A stretch of DNA of 64,000 bases from Acuticoccus kalidii. GTDB lineage: Bacteria; Pseudomonadota; Alphaproteobacteria; Rhizobiales; Amorphaceae. Below, one piece after another: positions 1 through 11,486 of the stretch. Both the position numbers and the translations under genes were made by a program. The stretch's first letter is position 1, and every line of letters starts with the position of its first letter. The notes under the pieces were generated by a model. The model had not been told where the DNA came from. It did no database searches and was given only the letters and a program-made list of their open reading frames with translations. The DNA lies in the NCBI RefSeq assembly GCF_021556395.1, contig NZ_JAKGCS010000036.1, positions 124,001-188,000 of the forward strand, in the 5' to 3' direction.

Positions 1-1
1 G

Positions 2-2137
<2,136 letters not shown>

Positions 2138-2149
2138 TCGAGGGATGAC

Positions 2150-2198
2150 GCACCCGTTCGCGCCTCCAGTCACTTGCCAGGGGCAAGCGAACGGGTGC
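2150..2198. repeat. Nested perfect inverted repeat between sucA and sucB
   Basis: A 12-bp arm GCACCCGTTCGC at 2150-2161 is matched exactly by its reverse complement at 2187-2198. Inside the loop lies a second inverted pair, CTTGCC (2173-2178) and GGCAAG (2182-2187). The transcript could fold into a long hairpin. There is no T-tract, so it does not look like an intrinsic terminator. A processing or stability element that sets the sucA to sucB ratio, or a protein-binding site, would fit. The function is inference. Confidence 0.7.
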
Positions 2199-2287
2199 AC
2201 AAGGCAACCGGCGCGGTCGACAGCGCGGCCAACCGCTCCGGTTTCTTCAACACGCGCCGCCGCAACCAAATTGTCCAATAGAGCGCC

Positions 2288-3850
2288 ATGACCGATATTC
2301 GAGTCCCCAACCTCGGCGAGTCCGTGACGGAAGCCACCATTTCTCAGTGGTACAAGTCACAGGGCGACGCGGTGGCCGCAGACGAACCGCTGCTCGAGCT
2401 GGAGACCGACAAGGTCACAGTCGAAGTACCGGCCCCGGCCGCAGGCACGTTGAGCGAAATCACGGCAAAGAGCGGTGAGACCGTCGAAGTCGGCGCCCTC
2501 CTGGGGCAGATCGCCGACGGCGCCGGCGCGGCCGCCAAGCCGGCCGAGAGCCCCAAGCCGTCCGAGGCGAAACCGGCCGAAAAGCCCGCCGAGACCGAGC
2601 AGAAGGCCGACACGGCTCCCGCTCCTGCCGCCGCCAATGGCGGCGCGGCGACCGAGGTGAAGGTGCCGACGCTCGGCGAATCCGTCACCGAGGCGACGGT
2701 GTCGCAGATCCTGAAGAAAGAGGGCGAGAGCATCGGCGCTGACGAGCCCTTCATCGAGCTCGAAACCGACAAGGTGAGCGTCGAGGTTCCGGCCCCTGTC
2801 GCCGGTTCGATCGCGAGCCTCGCCGTCAAGGTCGGTGACACGGTCGAGGTCGGCGGACTTCTCGGCACGATCGCCGCCGGCGCTGCCGGTGCTGCGCCCG
2901 CCGCCGCGAAGGCCGAGGCCCCCAAGTCGGACGGGAAGCCCGCCGCATCCGGTTCGGGCAACATGCCGCCCGCGCCGTCCGCGCGCAAGGCCCTCACCGA
3001 GGCGGGCCTGTCGGCCGATCAGGTCGACGGCAGCGGCCGCCGTGGTCAGGTCCTCAAGGGCGACGTGATCCAGGCGCTCGAGAAGGGCGTCGCCGCGAAG
3101 GCCGAAGCGCCGAAGGCCCCGCCGCGCGCGCCCACTGCCGCGGACGATGCCTCGCGCGAAGAGCGCGTGACGATGACGCGTCTGCGTCGCACCATCGCGC
3201 GCCGCCTGAAGGATGCGCAGAACACCGCCGCGATGCTCACGACGTTCAACGACGTCGACATGACGGCGGTGATGGAGCTGCGCAAAGAATACAAGGACGT
3301 GTTCGAGAAGAAGCACGGTGTGAAGCTCGGCTTCATGGCCTTCTTCGCCAAGGCGTGCGTACAGGCGCTGAAGGATGTCCCGGCCGTCAACGCCGAGATC
3401 GATGGCGACGACCTGATTTACAAGAATTACTACCATCTCGGCATCGCCGTCGGCACGGACAAGGGCCTCGTCGTCCCCGTGCTGCGCGACGCGGACGAGC
3501 TGTCCTTCGCAGGCATCGAGAAGACGATCGCCGGTTTCGGCAAGCGCGCGCGTGACGGACAGCTCAAGCTCGAAGAGATGCAGGGCGGTACGTTCACGAT
3601 CACGAACGGCGGCATCTACGGTTCGTTGATGTCGACCCCGATCCTGAATGCGCCCCAGTCCGGTATTCTCGGGATGCACCGGATCGAGCAACGTCCAGTG
3701 GCGATTAACGGTCAAGTTGTGATTCGGCCGATGATGTACCTTGCGCTGAGCTACGATCATCGTATCGTGGACGGGAAAGAGGCGGTCACGTTCCTCGTCC
3801 GGGTCAAAGAAGCGATCGAGGATCCGCAGCGGCTCCTGCTCGACCTTTAA
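2288..3850 (+). CDS. sucB: Dihydrolipoyl succinyltransferase, E2 of 2-oxoglutarate dehydrogenase
   Basis: The 520-residue E2 core transfers succinyl groups from the lipoyl arm to CoA. It has two N-terminal lipoyl domains (about 2-78 and 122-198), each with the lipoylation motif ETDKV and lysines at 42 and 162. They are joined by Ala/Pro/Lys-rich linkers. A peripheral subunit-binding domain follows at about 228-265 ([12 protein letters not shown]) and the acyltransferase domain at about 295-520. The active-site motif DHRIVDG is near the end (His491, Asp495). Many SucB proteins carry one lipoyl domain and are about 400 residues long, so this is the longer two-lipoyl form. It lies between sucA and lpdA in the expected operon. 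Confidence 0.96.
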   Translation: MTDIRVPNLGESVTEATISQWYKSQGDAVAADEPLLELETDKVTVEVPAPAAGTLSEITAKSGETVEVGALLGQIADGAGAAAKPAESPKPSEAKPAEKPAETEQKADTAPAPAAANGGAATEVKVPTLGESVTEATVSQILKKEGESIGADEPFIELETDKVSVEVPAPVAGSIASLAVKVGDTVEVGGLLGTIAAGAAGAAPAAAKAEAPKSDGKPAASGSGNMPPAPSARKALTEAGLSADQVDGSGRRGQVLKGDVIQALEKGVAAKAEAPKAPPRAPTAADDASREERVTMTRLRRTIARRLKDAQNTAAMLTTFNDVDMTAVMELRKEYKDVFEKKHGVKLGFMAFFAKACVQALKDVPAVNAEIDGDDLIYKNYYHLGIAVGTDKGLVVPVLRDADELSFAGIEKTIAGFGKRARDGQLKLEEMQGGTFTITNGGIYGSLMSTPILNAPQSGILGMHRIEQRPVAINGQVVIRPMMYLALSYDHRIVDGKEAVTFLVRVKEAIEDPQRLLLDL

Positions 3851-3883
3851 TCCCGAGGCGAACAAGGCCCTTGGGAGACACGT

Positions 3884-5386
3884 TTGGAACCTTATTTCGA
3901 GGCGCAAGTCGCCCCTGAAGCGCAGCTTCCATACGTCGCAAACGTGAGTTGGCCGCGCAGCGGCCATCATCTCTTCGTGCGATTGCTGCACGGTTATTTC
4001 GGCGACCGGTTCGGTTACTGCGAGTATCATGTCCCGCGGCACCGGCCGGACCTTTCCTGCTGCGCGCAAGCGCCGTGCGGGAAGGGCGGGCCGATCTCGA
4101 TGTCGAAAAATCACGACTTCGAGCTCGATATGCCGGTCCCCGAAACGCCCTTCGTCGTCCAGTATCGCGAGCCGCTGGCGGCGCTGGAGTCGGAGTTCGA
4201 GCTCTTCGTTCGCAACGGCAATCCGGACAATGAGCGCGCGTTCGCCGAGTTCGCGCGCAAGCGCGCACGCGTCTATCGCGCCTTCACCGCGAAGTGGGTC
4301 GAGCCGGACATGCCGCAGCGCACGCTGGTCGACTATGCCGAGCTTGTGGCCGATCCCGTGGGCACCCTGCGCCGGATGCTGCCACTCTGGGGCGAACGCG
4401 AGCCGGACGAGACCCGTCTTGCACAAACCATTCAGTCCGTCCCGCACGTGAGCGTGCGCGGCAGCCGTGTGCACGTGCAGCCGAAGAGCGGCGTCCTCCT
4501 CGACCGCAATGTCGAGGCGTTTCGCTATTACGACGCCGCCTTTTTCGACGAGCTGCGCCACATCGCGCTCGAAGCGCCGGTCGAGCCGCTGCCGCAACGG
4601 GCGCGGCGGACGGAACTCGCCAAGCCGGCGGTGGTGCGGGCGAACAAGGGCAAGCGCCGTTTCTTCGCCTATGTGCACATTCAAAAAACCGCCGGCACCT
4701 CGATGCGAGCCGTCTTGCGCGAGCTCTTCGGTCCGCAACAGGTCTTCTGGCATGGCGAGGACGGGATCCTGAAGGACGCCGTCGAAGCGCAAGGGGAGGA
4801 CTTCTTCGAGCGCTATCGCCTGGTCGGCGGGCACTTCGATGCGGTCTATCCGACGGTCTGCGCCCCGAACCGGCCGCTCATGATCCTCGGCATGACGCGC
4901 GATCCGTTCGAGCAGATCATCTCGCACTACGAATACGTCTATCATCGGCCGGAAAATCCGCTGCACACGACCGAGCCGCTGATCGACCTTCTCGAGGCCG
5001 ACGCCCGCTTCGCGCAACATTCGCGAAACATCCAGTGCCGGATGCTGAGCGCGAAGCCGCGCGCCCGTGACGCGATGACCTATCTCACGCGTCGCCCGTG
5101 CCTGCTCGGCACGGTGCCGGCCTCGCAGGCCTTCGTGGACACCTTGGCCGATATCCTGAACAAGCCGACGCGGGCACTGCCGCGCATCAATGCCGGCTCC
5201 AAGGGCTACGAAGAGCGCTATGGCGACCCGAAACTGCGCGCTCTGATCGACCGGATCTCGTTGGAGGATCGTATGCTCGTCGACGCGATCACGGCGAAAG
5301 GAGGCGTCTATGCCAATCTTCGCCCGCGGAGCGGGATGATCGCGCCGCTCGGCCACGGCTTGCCGGCCCGCGCGGTCGACGCCTAG
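3884..5386 (+). CDS. Two-domain sulfotransferase-like protein
   Basis: A 500-residue protein with two tandem sulfotransferase-like halves. The N-terminal half has a PAPS-loop-like WPRSGHHLF at about 23-31 and a later YREPLAALESEF resembling the 3'-phosphate-binding region. The C-terminal half has a clearer Sulfotransfer_2-type loop, HIQKTAGTS (265-273), and RDPFEQIISHY (339-349). Sulfotransferases of this kind move sulfate from PAPS to carbohydrates or small molecules; no acceptor can be read from the sequence. The start is TTG at 3884, supported by GGGAGA five bases upstream. It sits 33 nt after sucB inside the suc-lpd operon, an unexpected place. No signal peptide or membrane segment is seen, so it is probably cytoplasmic. 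One half may be catalytically degenerate. Confidence 0.8.
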   Translation: MEPYFEAQVAPEAQLPYVANVSWPRSGHHLFVRLLHGYFGDRFGYCEYHVPRHRPDLSCCAQAPCGKGGPISMSKNHDFELDMPVPETPFVVQYREPLAALESEFELFVRNGNPDNERAFAEFARKRARVYRAFTAKWVEPDMPQRTLVDYAELVADPVGTLRRMLPLWGEREPDETRLAQTIQSVPHVSVRGSRVHVQPKSGVLLDRNVEAFRYYDAAFFDELRHIALEAPVEPLPQRARRTELAKPAVVRANKGKRRFFAYVHIQKTAGTSMRAVLRELFGPQQVFWHGEDGILKDAVEAQGEDFFERYRLVGGHFDAVYPTVCAPNRPLMILGMTRDPFEQIISHYEYVYHRPENPLHTTEPLIDLLEADARFAQHSRNIQCRMLSAKPRARDAMTYLTRRPCLLGTVPASQAFVDTLADILNKPTRALPRINAGSKGYEERYGDPKLRALIDRISLEDRMLVDAITAKGGVYANLRPRSGMIAPLGHGLPARAVDA

Positions 5387-5548
5387 CGCACGTCGCCTCC
5401 GATCGCGCCTCTACCGAGGTCGCGGCCGATCCGGGTAAGCTGCGCGCGAGAGCGGCGATACGCCACGCGGCCGACATGCCGGCAACGCCGTTAAAGATCG
5501 TGTGAACGACGATGGTCGCCTTGGTGACCTCACGGCGCGGGAGAAATC

Positions 5549-5953
5549 ATGTCGATCGAACTCGTATGCGTCGCATTGGGCGGGGTCCTCGTCCTTGTCC
5601 AAATGCTTCTCGCGGCCGGGCCGCGGATGATGTCGGCCGGTGTCGACTGGGCGATGGGGCCTCGCGATAGCGGGCCGCCCGCGGTCTCGCTCGCCGCCCA
5701 GCGCGCCGACCGGGCCTTTCGCAACGTCCTTGAGACCTATCCCGTGTTCGCCGCGGCCGCGATCGGCGTGGTGGTGGCGGACGGGGCGAATGGGCTTTCG
5801 GCCGTCGCGGCGATCCTCTATCTCGTCGGGCGGATCGTCTATGTCCCCGCCTATATCGTCCCGATGGGCCCGCTGCGCTCGTTGGTGTGGGGGCTCTCTC
5901 TTCTCGGCATCGGTCTGATGCTTCTACGTCTTTTGGTGGTGGCGGCTGGGTGA
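5549..5953 (+). CDS. MAPEG-family membrane protein
   Basis: A 134-residue protein with about four hydrophobic segments and the MAPEG-like stretch RADRAFRNVLETYPVF after the first helix. MAPEG proteins (membrane-associated proteins in eicosanoid and glutathione metabolism) are small inner-membrane proteins. The bacterial members of this subgroup have no established substrate. Its stop overlaps the GTG start of the next gene (GTGA). A MAPEG-SDR pair between sucB and lpdA recurs in related alphaproteobacteria, from general knowledge. The start is ATG after GGGAGAAATC. Confidence 0.8.
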   Translation: MSIELVCVALGGVLVLVQMLLAAGPRMMSAGVDWAMGPRDSGPPAVSLAAQRADRAFRNVLETYPVFAAAAIGVVVADGANGLSAVAAILYLVGRIVYVPAYIVPMGPLRSLVWGLSLLGIGLMLLRLLVVAAG

Positions 5954-6705
5954 GTAACGGAATTTGTGTGGTGACGGGCGGCTCCCGTGGGATCGGGGCG
6001 GCCGTCGCCAAGCGCGCGAGCGCGAGTGGCTGGGATATCCTGATCAATTATCGGGCGAACGCCGAGGCGGCCGAGAAAGTCGCCGCCGCCGTGCGGGACA
6101 ATGGGCGCAAGGCCGCAATCGTTCGCGCCGATATCGGCACCGAGGCGGGCATCGCCGCGACCTTCGAGGCGGCGGACCGGATGGGCCGTGTGACGGCGCT
6201 CGTCAACAATGCCGGGATGGGCAATGCCGTCGGTGACGTGACCACATTCTCCTTCGAGCAGATCGACTGCCTCGTGCGGCTCAATCTCACCGGCGCGATC
6301 GTCTGCGCACGTGAGGCGATCCAGCGCATGGCGTACCGCTTCGGCGGCGAGGGTGGGGCGATCGTCAATATCAGCTCGGTCTCCGCCAAGCTCGGCGCGC
6401 CCAACCAATATGTCCACTATGCCGCGACCAAGGGGGCGCTCGAGACGCTGACGGCCGGCCTCGCGCTCGAATGGGCGCGGGAGGGGATCCGGGTCAACGC
6501 CGTCCGGCCGGGCACCATCGATACCGAGTTCCACCACTCGATCGGCACGCCCAACCGCGTTCGCGACGCCGGGCCGACGATCCCCCTCGGCCGCGCCGGC
6601 GCACCGGAGGAAATCGCCGAGGCTGTCGTCTGGCTGATGTCGGATGCCTCTTCCTATTCGACCGGCAGCGTGATCGACGCCACCGGCGGGCGCAATGTCG
6701 CTTGA
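5950..6705 (+). CDS. SDR-family NAD(P)-dependent oxidoreductase
   Basis: A classical short-chain dehydrogenase/reductase of about 251 residues with a Rossmann fold. The cofactor loop TGGSRGIGAA is near the N-terminus, NNAG is in the middle, the catalytic Ser is in NISSVS, and the active-site YxxxK is YAATK. The C-terminal RPGTIDTEF is also typical. The GTG at 5950 is preferred because it gives VSNGICVVTGGSRG and overlaps the MAPEG stop by 4 nt. The substrate cannot be read from sequence. It is probably co-transcribed with the suc genes and lpdA. Confidence 0.88.
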   Translation: MSNGICVVTGGSRGIGAAVAKRASASGWDILINYRANAEAAEKVAAAVRDNGRKAAIVRADIGTEAGIAATFEAADRMGRVTALVNNAGMGNAVGDVTTFSFEQIDCLVRLNLTGAIVCAREAIQRMAYRFGGEGGAIVNISSVSAKLGAPNQYVHYAATKGALETLTAGLALEWAREGIRVNAVRPGTIDTEFHHSIGTPNRVRDAGPTIPLGRAGAPEEIAEAVVWLMSDASSYSTGSVIDATGGRNVA

Positions 6706-6825
6706 GATGTGGGCGCGGCGCCCCGCGTTGCATTCGGCACAATCCACCTCCGCACCGCCTAGGCCTTGACCGCGCAAGCCTCAGCCGTCAGGTGAACGGA
6801 ACCAGTGATAAGAGGGACGATGAAC

Positions 6826-8226
6826 ATGGCGGCCTATGACGTGGTGGTGATCGGCACCGGACCGGGAGGCTACGTGGCCGCGATTCGCGCCGCGCAGCTC
6901 GGCCTCAAGACGGCGGTCGTCGAGAAGTGGCCGACCTTCGGTGGAACGTGCCTCAATATCGGCTGCATTCCCTCCAAGGCGCTGCTCCACGCGTCCGAAC
7001 TCTACGAAGAAGCCGGCCACGGTTTTGCGGATATGGGCATCGGCGTCGACCCGAAGCTCGACCTTGCCAAGATGCTGGCCTTCAAGGACGAAGGCGTTGA
7101 CGGCAACGTCAAAGGCGTCGAGTTCCTCCTGAAGAAGAACAAGATCGACACCTATCGGGGTGTCGGTGCGGTCGCCGGCCCTGGCAAGGTGAAGATCACC
7201 CCGGAGAGCGGCGACGCGCAGGAGATCGACGCGAAGTCGATCATCATCGCGACCGGCTCCGACATCGTGCGGCTTCCCGGGATCGAGATTGACGAGAAGC
7301 GGGTCATCTCCTCGACCGGCGCGCTCACCCTCTCCAAAGTGCCGAAGCGCCTCATCGTCGTCGGCGGCGGCGTGATCGGCCTCGAGCTCGGCTCGGTGTG
7401 GCGCCGTCTCGGCTCCGAAGTGACGGTCGTCGAGTTCCTCGACCGGATCCTGCCGCCGGAAGATGGCGAGATCTCCCGCCAGTTCGAGCGCATCCTCAAG
7501 AAGCAGGGCATGACCTTCCGCACCAAGACCAAGGTGACGAGCGTCGACACCTCCGGCAAAACGCTGAAGGTGACGCTCGAGCCCGCCGAGGGCGGTGAGG
7601 CGGAAGTGGTGGACGCCGACGTCGTTCTCGTCGCGATCGGCCGCCGGCCTTACACCGAGGGTCTCGGCCTCGAAGCGGCGGGCGTCGAGATGGACGAGCG
7701 CGGCCGGATCAAGACCGACGACCATTTCCGCACCAATATTCCGGGCATCTACGCCATCGGTGACGTGATCACCGGCCCGATGCTCGCCCACAAGGCCGAG
7801 GACGAGGGCGTCGCCGCGGCCGAGATCATCGCCGGCCAGGCGGGCCACGTGAACTACGAGGCGATCCCCAGCGTCGTCTATACCTACCCGGAGGTCGCTT
7901 CGGTCGGCCGCACGGAAGAACAGCTCAAGGCCGACGGAGTCGCCTATAAAGTGGGCAAGTTCCCCTTCACCGCCAACGGCCGGGCGAAGGTGAACCGCAC
8001 GACCGACGGTTTCGTGAAAATCCTCGCCGACAAGACGACGGACCGCGTGCTCGGCGTTCACATGATCGGCCCCGATGTCGGCACGATGATCGCGGAAGTG
8101 ACGCTCGGCATGGAGTTCGGCGCCGCGGCCGAGGACATCGCCCGCACCTGCCACGCCCATCCGACTCTCTCGGAGGCGGTGAAGGAGGCGGCGCTCGCCG
8201 TCGACGGACGCGCCATCCATATGTGA
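6826..8226 (+). CDS. lpdA: Dihydrolipoyl dehydrogenase (E3)
   Basis: FAD-dependent E3 subunit that reoxidises the lipoyl arm of SucB and passes electrons to NAD+. It is 466 residues from ATG 6826. An ATG at 6820 and a GTG at 6805 are in frame upstream, but the GAGGG at 6812-6816 is best spaced for 6826. FAD loop GTGPGGY lies at about 10-16, the redox-active disulfide in [17 protein letters not shown] (Cys42, Cys47), the NAD loop [15 protein letters not shown] and the dimer-interface HAHPTLSEA near the C-terminus. It closes the suc operon, and a terminator follows at 8257-8283. E3 may also serve other 2-oxoacid complexes. Confidence 0.95.
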   Translation: MAAYDVVVIGTGPGGYVAAIRAAQLGLKTAVVEKWPTFGGTCLNIGCIPSKALLHASELYEEAGHGFADMGIGVDPKLDLAKMLAFKDEGVDGNVKGVEFLLKKNKIDTYRGVGAVAGPGKVKITPESGDAQEIDAKSIIIATGSDIVRLPGIEIDEKRVISSTGALTLSKVPKRLIVVGGGVIGLELGSVWRRLGSEVTVVEFLDRILPPEDGEISRQFERILKKQGMTFRTKTKVTSVDTSGKTLKVTLEPAEGGEAEVVDADVVLVAIGRRPYTEGLGLEAAGVEMDERGRIKTDDHFRTNIPGIYAIGDVITGPMLAHKAEDEGVAAAEIIAGQAGHVNYEAIPSVVYTYPEVASVGRTEEQLKADGVAYKVGKFPFTANGRAKVNRTTDGFVKILADKTTDRVLGVHMIGPDVGTMIAEVTLGMEFGAAAEDIARTCHAHPTLSEAVKEAALAVDGRAIHM

Positions 8227-8256
8227 GCCGGTCTTTCTCCGACCGCGCGATGGTTT

Positions 8257-8283
8257 CGGCCGGCCCTCGTGGCCGGCCGTTTT
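8257..8283 (+). terminator. Intrinsic terminator of the suc-lpdA operon
   Basis: A 9-bp perfect GC stem (CGGCCGGCC at 8257-8265, GGCCGGCCG at 8271-8279) with a 5-nt loop CTCGT is followed by TTTT. It lies 30 nt after the lpdA stop. Confidence 0.8.
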
Positions 8284-8426
8284 CGTATCGGGGCCGTGTT
8301 CCGTGCGGCGGCGCCGGGCGCTCCGATGTCACCAAAGAATAAAGCGGGCTCCGAGGAACAGGCTGGGACACGCCCTCGTGTCCGATAGGGGAGGCGATGC
8401 CGTACCCTCGAACGGGCGAGGCGCGG

Positions 8427-8765
8427 TCAGCGAAGGGGAGCGCGTGGGGCGGCGAGCGGCGGGCGCTGGGCCGCAGCCGTGCGCAGCGCGTCGACCTCGC
8501 CGCGCAGTCTCTGTAGCTCGCGCTGCTCTAGCCGGGCCGAGCGACGCCGATGCCGGCGTCCGTACCAGCTTCCGAGGCCGCCGATTACGACACCGGCGGC
8601 GAGTGTCGCGAACAGGATCGCGTAAAGCGGCAGCGAGATGGTGAGATCGTCCGCCGCTCGGAACGGGCTGACGGCGAGCGTGATCGGTTGGCGGTTCGCC
8701 GCCGCCAAGATGACGATCGCGGCTGCCGCCAACACGATCAACGCCGTGCCGAATGCCCGTCCCAT
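8427..8765 (-). CDS. LapA-domain (DUF1049) inner-membrane protein
   Basis: A 112-residue protein with two hydrophobic segments (about 5-25 and 44-66), then a basic, Arg/Glu-rich coiled tail. This is the layout of the LapA/DUF1049 family, which in enterobacteria takes part in lipopolysaccharide assembly control. It is the last gene of the long minus-strand run, directly downstream of ihfB, an association common in proteobacteria. The function in this organism is inferred only from family and position. Confidence 0.75.
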   Translation of the reverse strand: MGRAFGTALIVLAAAAIVILAAANRQPITLAVSPFRAADDLTISLPLYAILFATLAAGVVIGGLGSWYGRRHRRRSARLEQRELQRLRGEVDALRTAAAQRPPLAAPRAPLR

Positions 8766-8783
8766 CGCTGGCGTGCGCGAACG

Positions 8784-9152
8784 CTATTCGGCAGCGTCGC
8801 GCACGATCGTGCGTTCGTCGTCCTGGTTTCGACGACGGGGGGACGAATGGTCCGAAGACCGCACCGATTGGCCGGAATCGTTGATGCGGTCACGCATCTC
8901 CTTCCCGGTCCGGAAGAATGGAGCGGCCTTCTCGGCAACCTCGACCGGCTCGCCGGTTCGTGGGTTGCGCCCTGTACGCGGTCCCCGCAAGCGCACCGAA
9001 AACGCACCGAACCCCCGCAGTTCGACACGGTTGCGCTCACGTAAGGCCTCGGTGACTTCGCCGAGGACGACATTCAGGACCGCCTCTACATCACGCTGGT
9101 AGAGATGCGGGTTTTGCAGTGCCAAACGGGTTACCAACTCGGACTTAATCAT
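8784..9152 (-). CDS. ihfB: Integration host factor beta subunit
   Basis: A 122-residue member of the HU/IHF family that bends DNA as an IhfA-IhfB heterodimer. The start [11 protein letters not shown] and the DNA-arm motif [13 protein letters not shown] identify the beta subunit. The chosen ATG at 9152 gives the canonical N-terminus, although the frame is open further upstream. The C-terminus is about 25 residues longer than the usual IHF-beta and is rich in Arg, Asp and Ser. The start overlaps the end of sppA by 8 nt, so the two are probably translationally coupled. Confidence 0.93.
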   Translation of the reverse strand: MIKSELVTRLALQNPHLYQRDVEAVLNVVLGEVTEALRERNRVELRGFGAFSVRLRGPRTGRNPRTGEPVEVAEKAAPFFRTGKEMRDRINDSGQSVRSSDHSSPRRRNQDDERTIVRDAAE

Positions 9153-10113
9153 TGTTAGCCACCTTTGCGTCCGAAGGTGCTGAACCGTGCCAAATGGACC
9201 AGAGACCGTCAACCGAGATCGTTGGGCGAATTGTTGGCATTTCCATGCCCAATGCGCCGAAAATACGCCCAATCACATAGTCGGCCATATGGGTCGAAAG
9301 AGAAAAGTCGTTTTCATCGCGCGGTTCATAGGTTTTGACTGGCAGATCGGCCGGGATATCCCGGTCGCTCACCAGCCAGGCGATGGCGACGTCCTCGCCG
9401 CCGATCTCGTCGATCAGGCCCTCTTCGAGCGCCTGGTGGCCGGTGAAAATCCGGCCGTCGGCGAGGCGGCGGGCCTTCGCTTCGGGCATGGCGCGGCGCT
9501 CTTCGACGAGGCTGAGGAACCAGGCGAACGTGTCATCGACGACCGACTGCAGCGCCGCGACCGCGTCGGGCTGGGCAGGCTGGAAGGGGTTCGGCTCGGC
9601 CTTCAGCGGGCCGGAATCCACCTTCGAGACCTCGATGCCCCAGTTCTTCAGGAGCTGGTTGATTTGTCCATATTGGATCAGAACGCCGATCGAGCCGGTG
9701 AGACTGGAGCGATGGGCGACGATATGATCGCTCGCCAGCGCCGTCATGTAGGCGGCGGAGGCGCCGATGGTGTTGATATGGGCGACGACAGGCTTTTCCG
9801 CGTTGAGGGCGCGGAGGGCCTCGTAGAGGCGTTCGCCGCCCACCGAGGTGCCGCCGGGGGAATCGATCGAGATGAGGACGCCGGCGATCCGGTCATTCTC
9901 TTTCATCGATTCGATCATTTTGATCAGCGGCCGGCTCGACACGATCGCGCCCTGCACCGGAATGCGGGCGATGTGGGTCGGTCGCAGATCGACGGTCCAA
10001 TAGATGCCCGCACCGATCGCCGCGATGACGATCAGGATGACGAGCCCACGCCAAAAGCTCACCCGGCGGGCCAGGCGGCGGCGATCGAGAAGAGTGTCGA
10101 CGTCGAGCGACAT
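9145..10113 (-). CDS. sppA: Signal peptide peptidase SppA, S49 family
   Basis: A 322-residue membrane-anchored serine protease that degrades cleaved signal peptides. One transmembrane segment at about 22-41 is followed by the S49 domain. The nucleophile is Ser119 in TIGASAAYM and the general base Lys171 in [18 protein letters not shown] near 83-89 is also conserved. It is the short single-domain form (about 300 residues) rather than the 600-residue enterobacterial form. It lies 51 nt downstream of folC and overlaps ihfB. Confidence 0.93.
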   Translation of the reverse strand: MSLDVDTLLDRRRLARRVSFWRGLVILIVIAAIGAGIYWTVDLRPTHIARIPVQGAIVSSRPLIKMIESMKENDRIAGVLISIDSPGGTSVGGERLYEALRALNAEKPVVAHINTIGASAAYMTALASDHIVAHRSSLTGSIGVLIQYGQINQLLKNWGIEVSKVDSGPLKAEPNPFQPAQPDAVAALQSVVDDTFAWFLSLVEERRAMPEAKARRLADGRIFTGHQALEEGLIDEIGGEDVAIAWLVSDRDIPADLPVKTYEPRDENDFSLSTHMADYVIGRIFGALGMEMPTIRPTISVDGLWSIWHGSAPSDAKVANND

Positions 10114-10164
10114 GGGCGTGCCTCGGGAGCGTTACCGTTCGTGACACCCTTGTAGCACAAAGAC

Positions 10165-11484
10165 TTAAGTGGGTGGCGTCCCGTTTTGCGCGAGAACGTC
10201 TCCGACCAGATAGAGCGAGCCGGCGATCAGAATTCGCGGCGGCGGCTCGAAACGCCAATTCTCGGACAGGAGGCGGAGGGCGGTGCGGACCGAGCCGGCG
10301 GGCTCGGCCGAAAGCTGCGCGGCCTCCGCCGCGTCGGCGAGCGCCGCCGCCTCGATCGCGGCCTCACTGCCCGGCACGCGCACCGTGAAGACGTGCCGGA
10401 CGAGGCCGGCGAAGGGGCGGAAATACGCCTCCGGATCCTTGGTCGACAGCATCCCCGCGATCAGGAAGAGCGGCCGAGAGACGCGCTCCTCGAGATCGGC
10501 CATCGCCGCGGCGACGACCTCGCCCGCGTCGGCATTGTGGCCGCCATCGAGCCAGATCTCCGCGTCCTTCGGGCCGGCTTCGACGATGCGTCCGCGGGTG
10601 AGGCGCTGAAGCCGTCCCGGCCAGTCGACATCGCTCATTCCGGCTTCGAGGCTGTGCGGATCGTCGAGGAGTTCGGTGACGCGCGCCGTCGCGATCGCGA
10701 CGCCGGCATTCACCGTCTGATGGCGGCCCGGAAGGCGGGGCACCGGCAGGTCGACGAGGCCGTCATTGTCCTGGAAGACGAGGCGCCCGTGCTCCTGGAT
10801 CACCGCCCAGTCGGCCCCGCCGAGATGAAGCGTCGAGCCGGTGCGCGCCGCGGCCCGCTCGATGACGGCGCTGACCTCGGCGCTCTGCGGGGCGGAGATG
10901 ACGGGGACGCCGCGCTTGATGATGCCGGCCTTTTCCGCCGCGATCTCGCCGACCGTCGGCCCGAGAAAGCCGACATGATCGATGCCGATCGAGGTGATCA
11001 CCGAGGCGAGCGGCTTGTCGACGACATTGGTCGCGTCGAGGCGGCCGCCGAGGCCGGTCTCGAGAACCAATGCGTCGGCCGGGTTCTCGGCGAAGAGGAG
11101 GAAGGCGGCGGCGGTGGTGATCTCGAAGAAGGTGATGGGCTCGCCGGCGTTCGCCTCCTCGGCGCGCACGAGCGCGTCCATCAGCGCCTCGTCGGTCACG
11201 AGCGTGCCGCCGCCGGGGGCACCGAGGCGGATGCGCTCGTTGAAGTTCACGAGGTGGGGCGAGGTGTAGACGTGGACGCGCTTGCCGTCGGCTTCGAGCA
11301 TCGCGCGCAGCATCGCCGCGACGCTCCCCTTGCCGTTGGTGCCGGCGATGTGGATCACCGGCGGGAGGCGCTTTTCGGGATGATCGAGCGCCGCCAGAAG
11401 CCGTTCGACCCGCCCGAGCGACAGGTCGATCCGCTTCGGATGAAGCGCCGAGATCCGTTCCAGGATCGGGCTCGTGGCGTCCAT
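10165..11484 (-). CDS. folC: Bifunctional folylpolyglutamate/dihydrofolate synthase
   Basis: An ATP-dependent ligase adding glutamate to dihydropteroate and folates. It is 439 residues long. The P-loop HIAGTNGKGSVAAML, the folate-proximal YTSPHLVNFNERIRLG and the DGGHNADA motif of the C-terminal Mur-ligase domain are all present. It starts 2 nt after the accD stop. The accD-folC pair is widespread in bacteria. Confidence 0.94.
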   Translation of the reverse strand: MDATSPILERISALHPKRIDLSLGRVERLLAALDHPEKRLPPVIHIAGTNGKGSVAAMLRAMLEADGKRVHVYTSPHLVNFNERIRLGAPGGGTLVTDEALMDALVRAEEANAGEPITFFEITTAAAFLLFAENPADALVLETGLGGRLDATNVVDKPLASVITSIGIDHVGFLGPTVGEIAAEKAGIIKRGVPVISAPQSAEVSAVIERAAARTGSTLHLGGADWAVIQEHGRLVFQDNDGLVDLPVPRLPGRHQTVNAGVAIATARVTELLDDPHSLEAGMSDVDWPGRLQRLTRGRIVEAGPKDAEIWLDGGHNADAGEVVAAAMADLEERVSRPLFLIAGMLSTKDPEAYFRPFAGLVRHVFTVRVPGSEAAIEAAALADAAEAAQLSAEPAGSVRTALRLLSENWRFEPPPRILIAGSLYLVGDVLAQNGTPPT

Positions 11485-11486
11485 GA

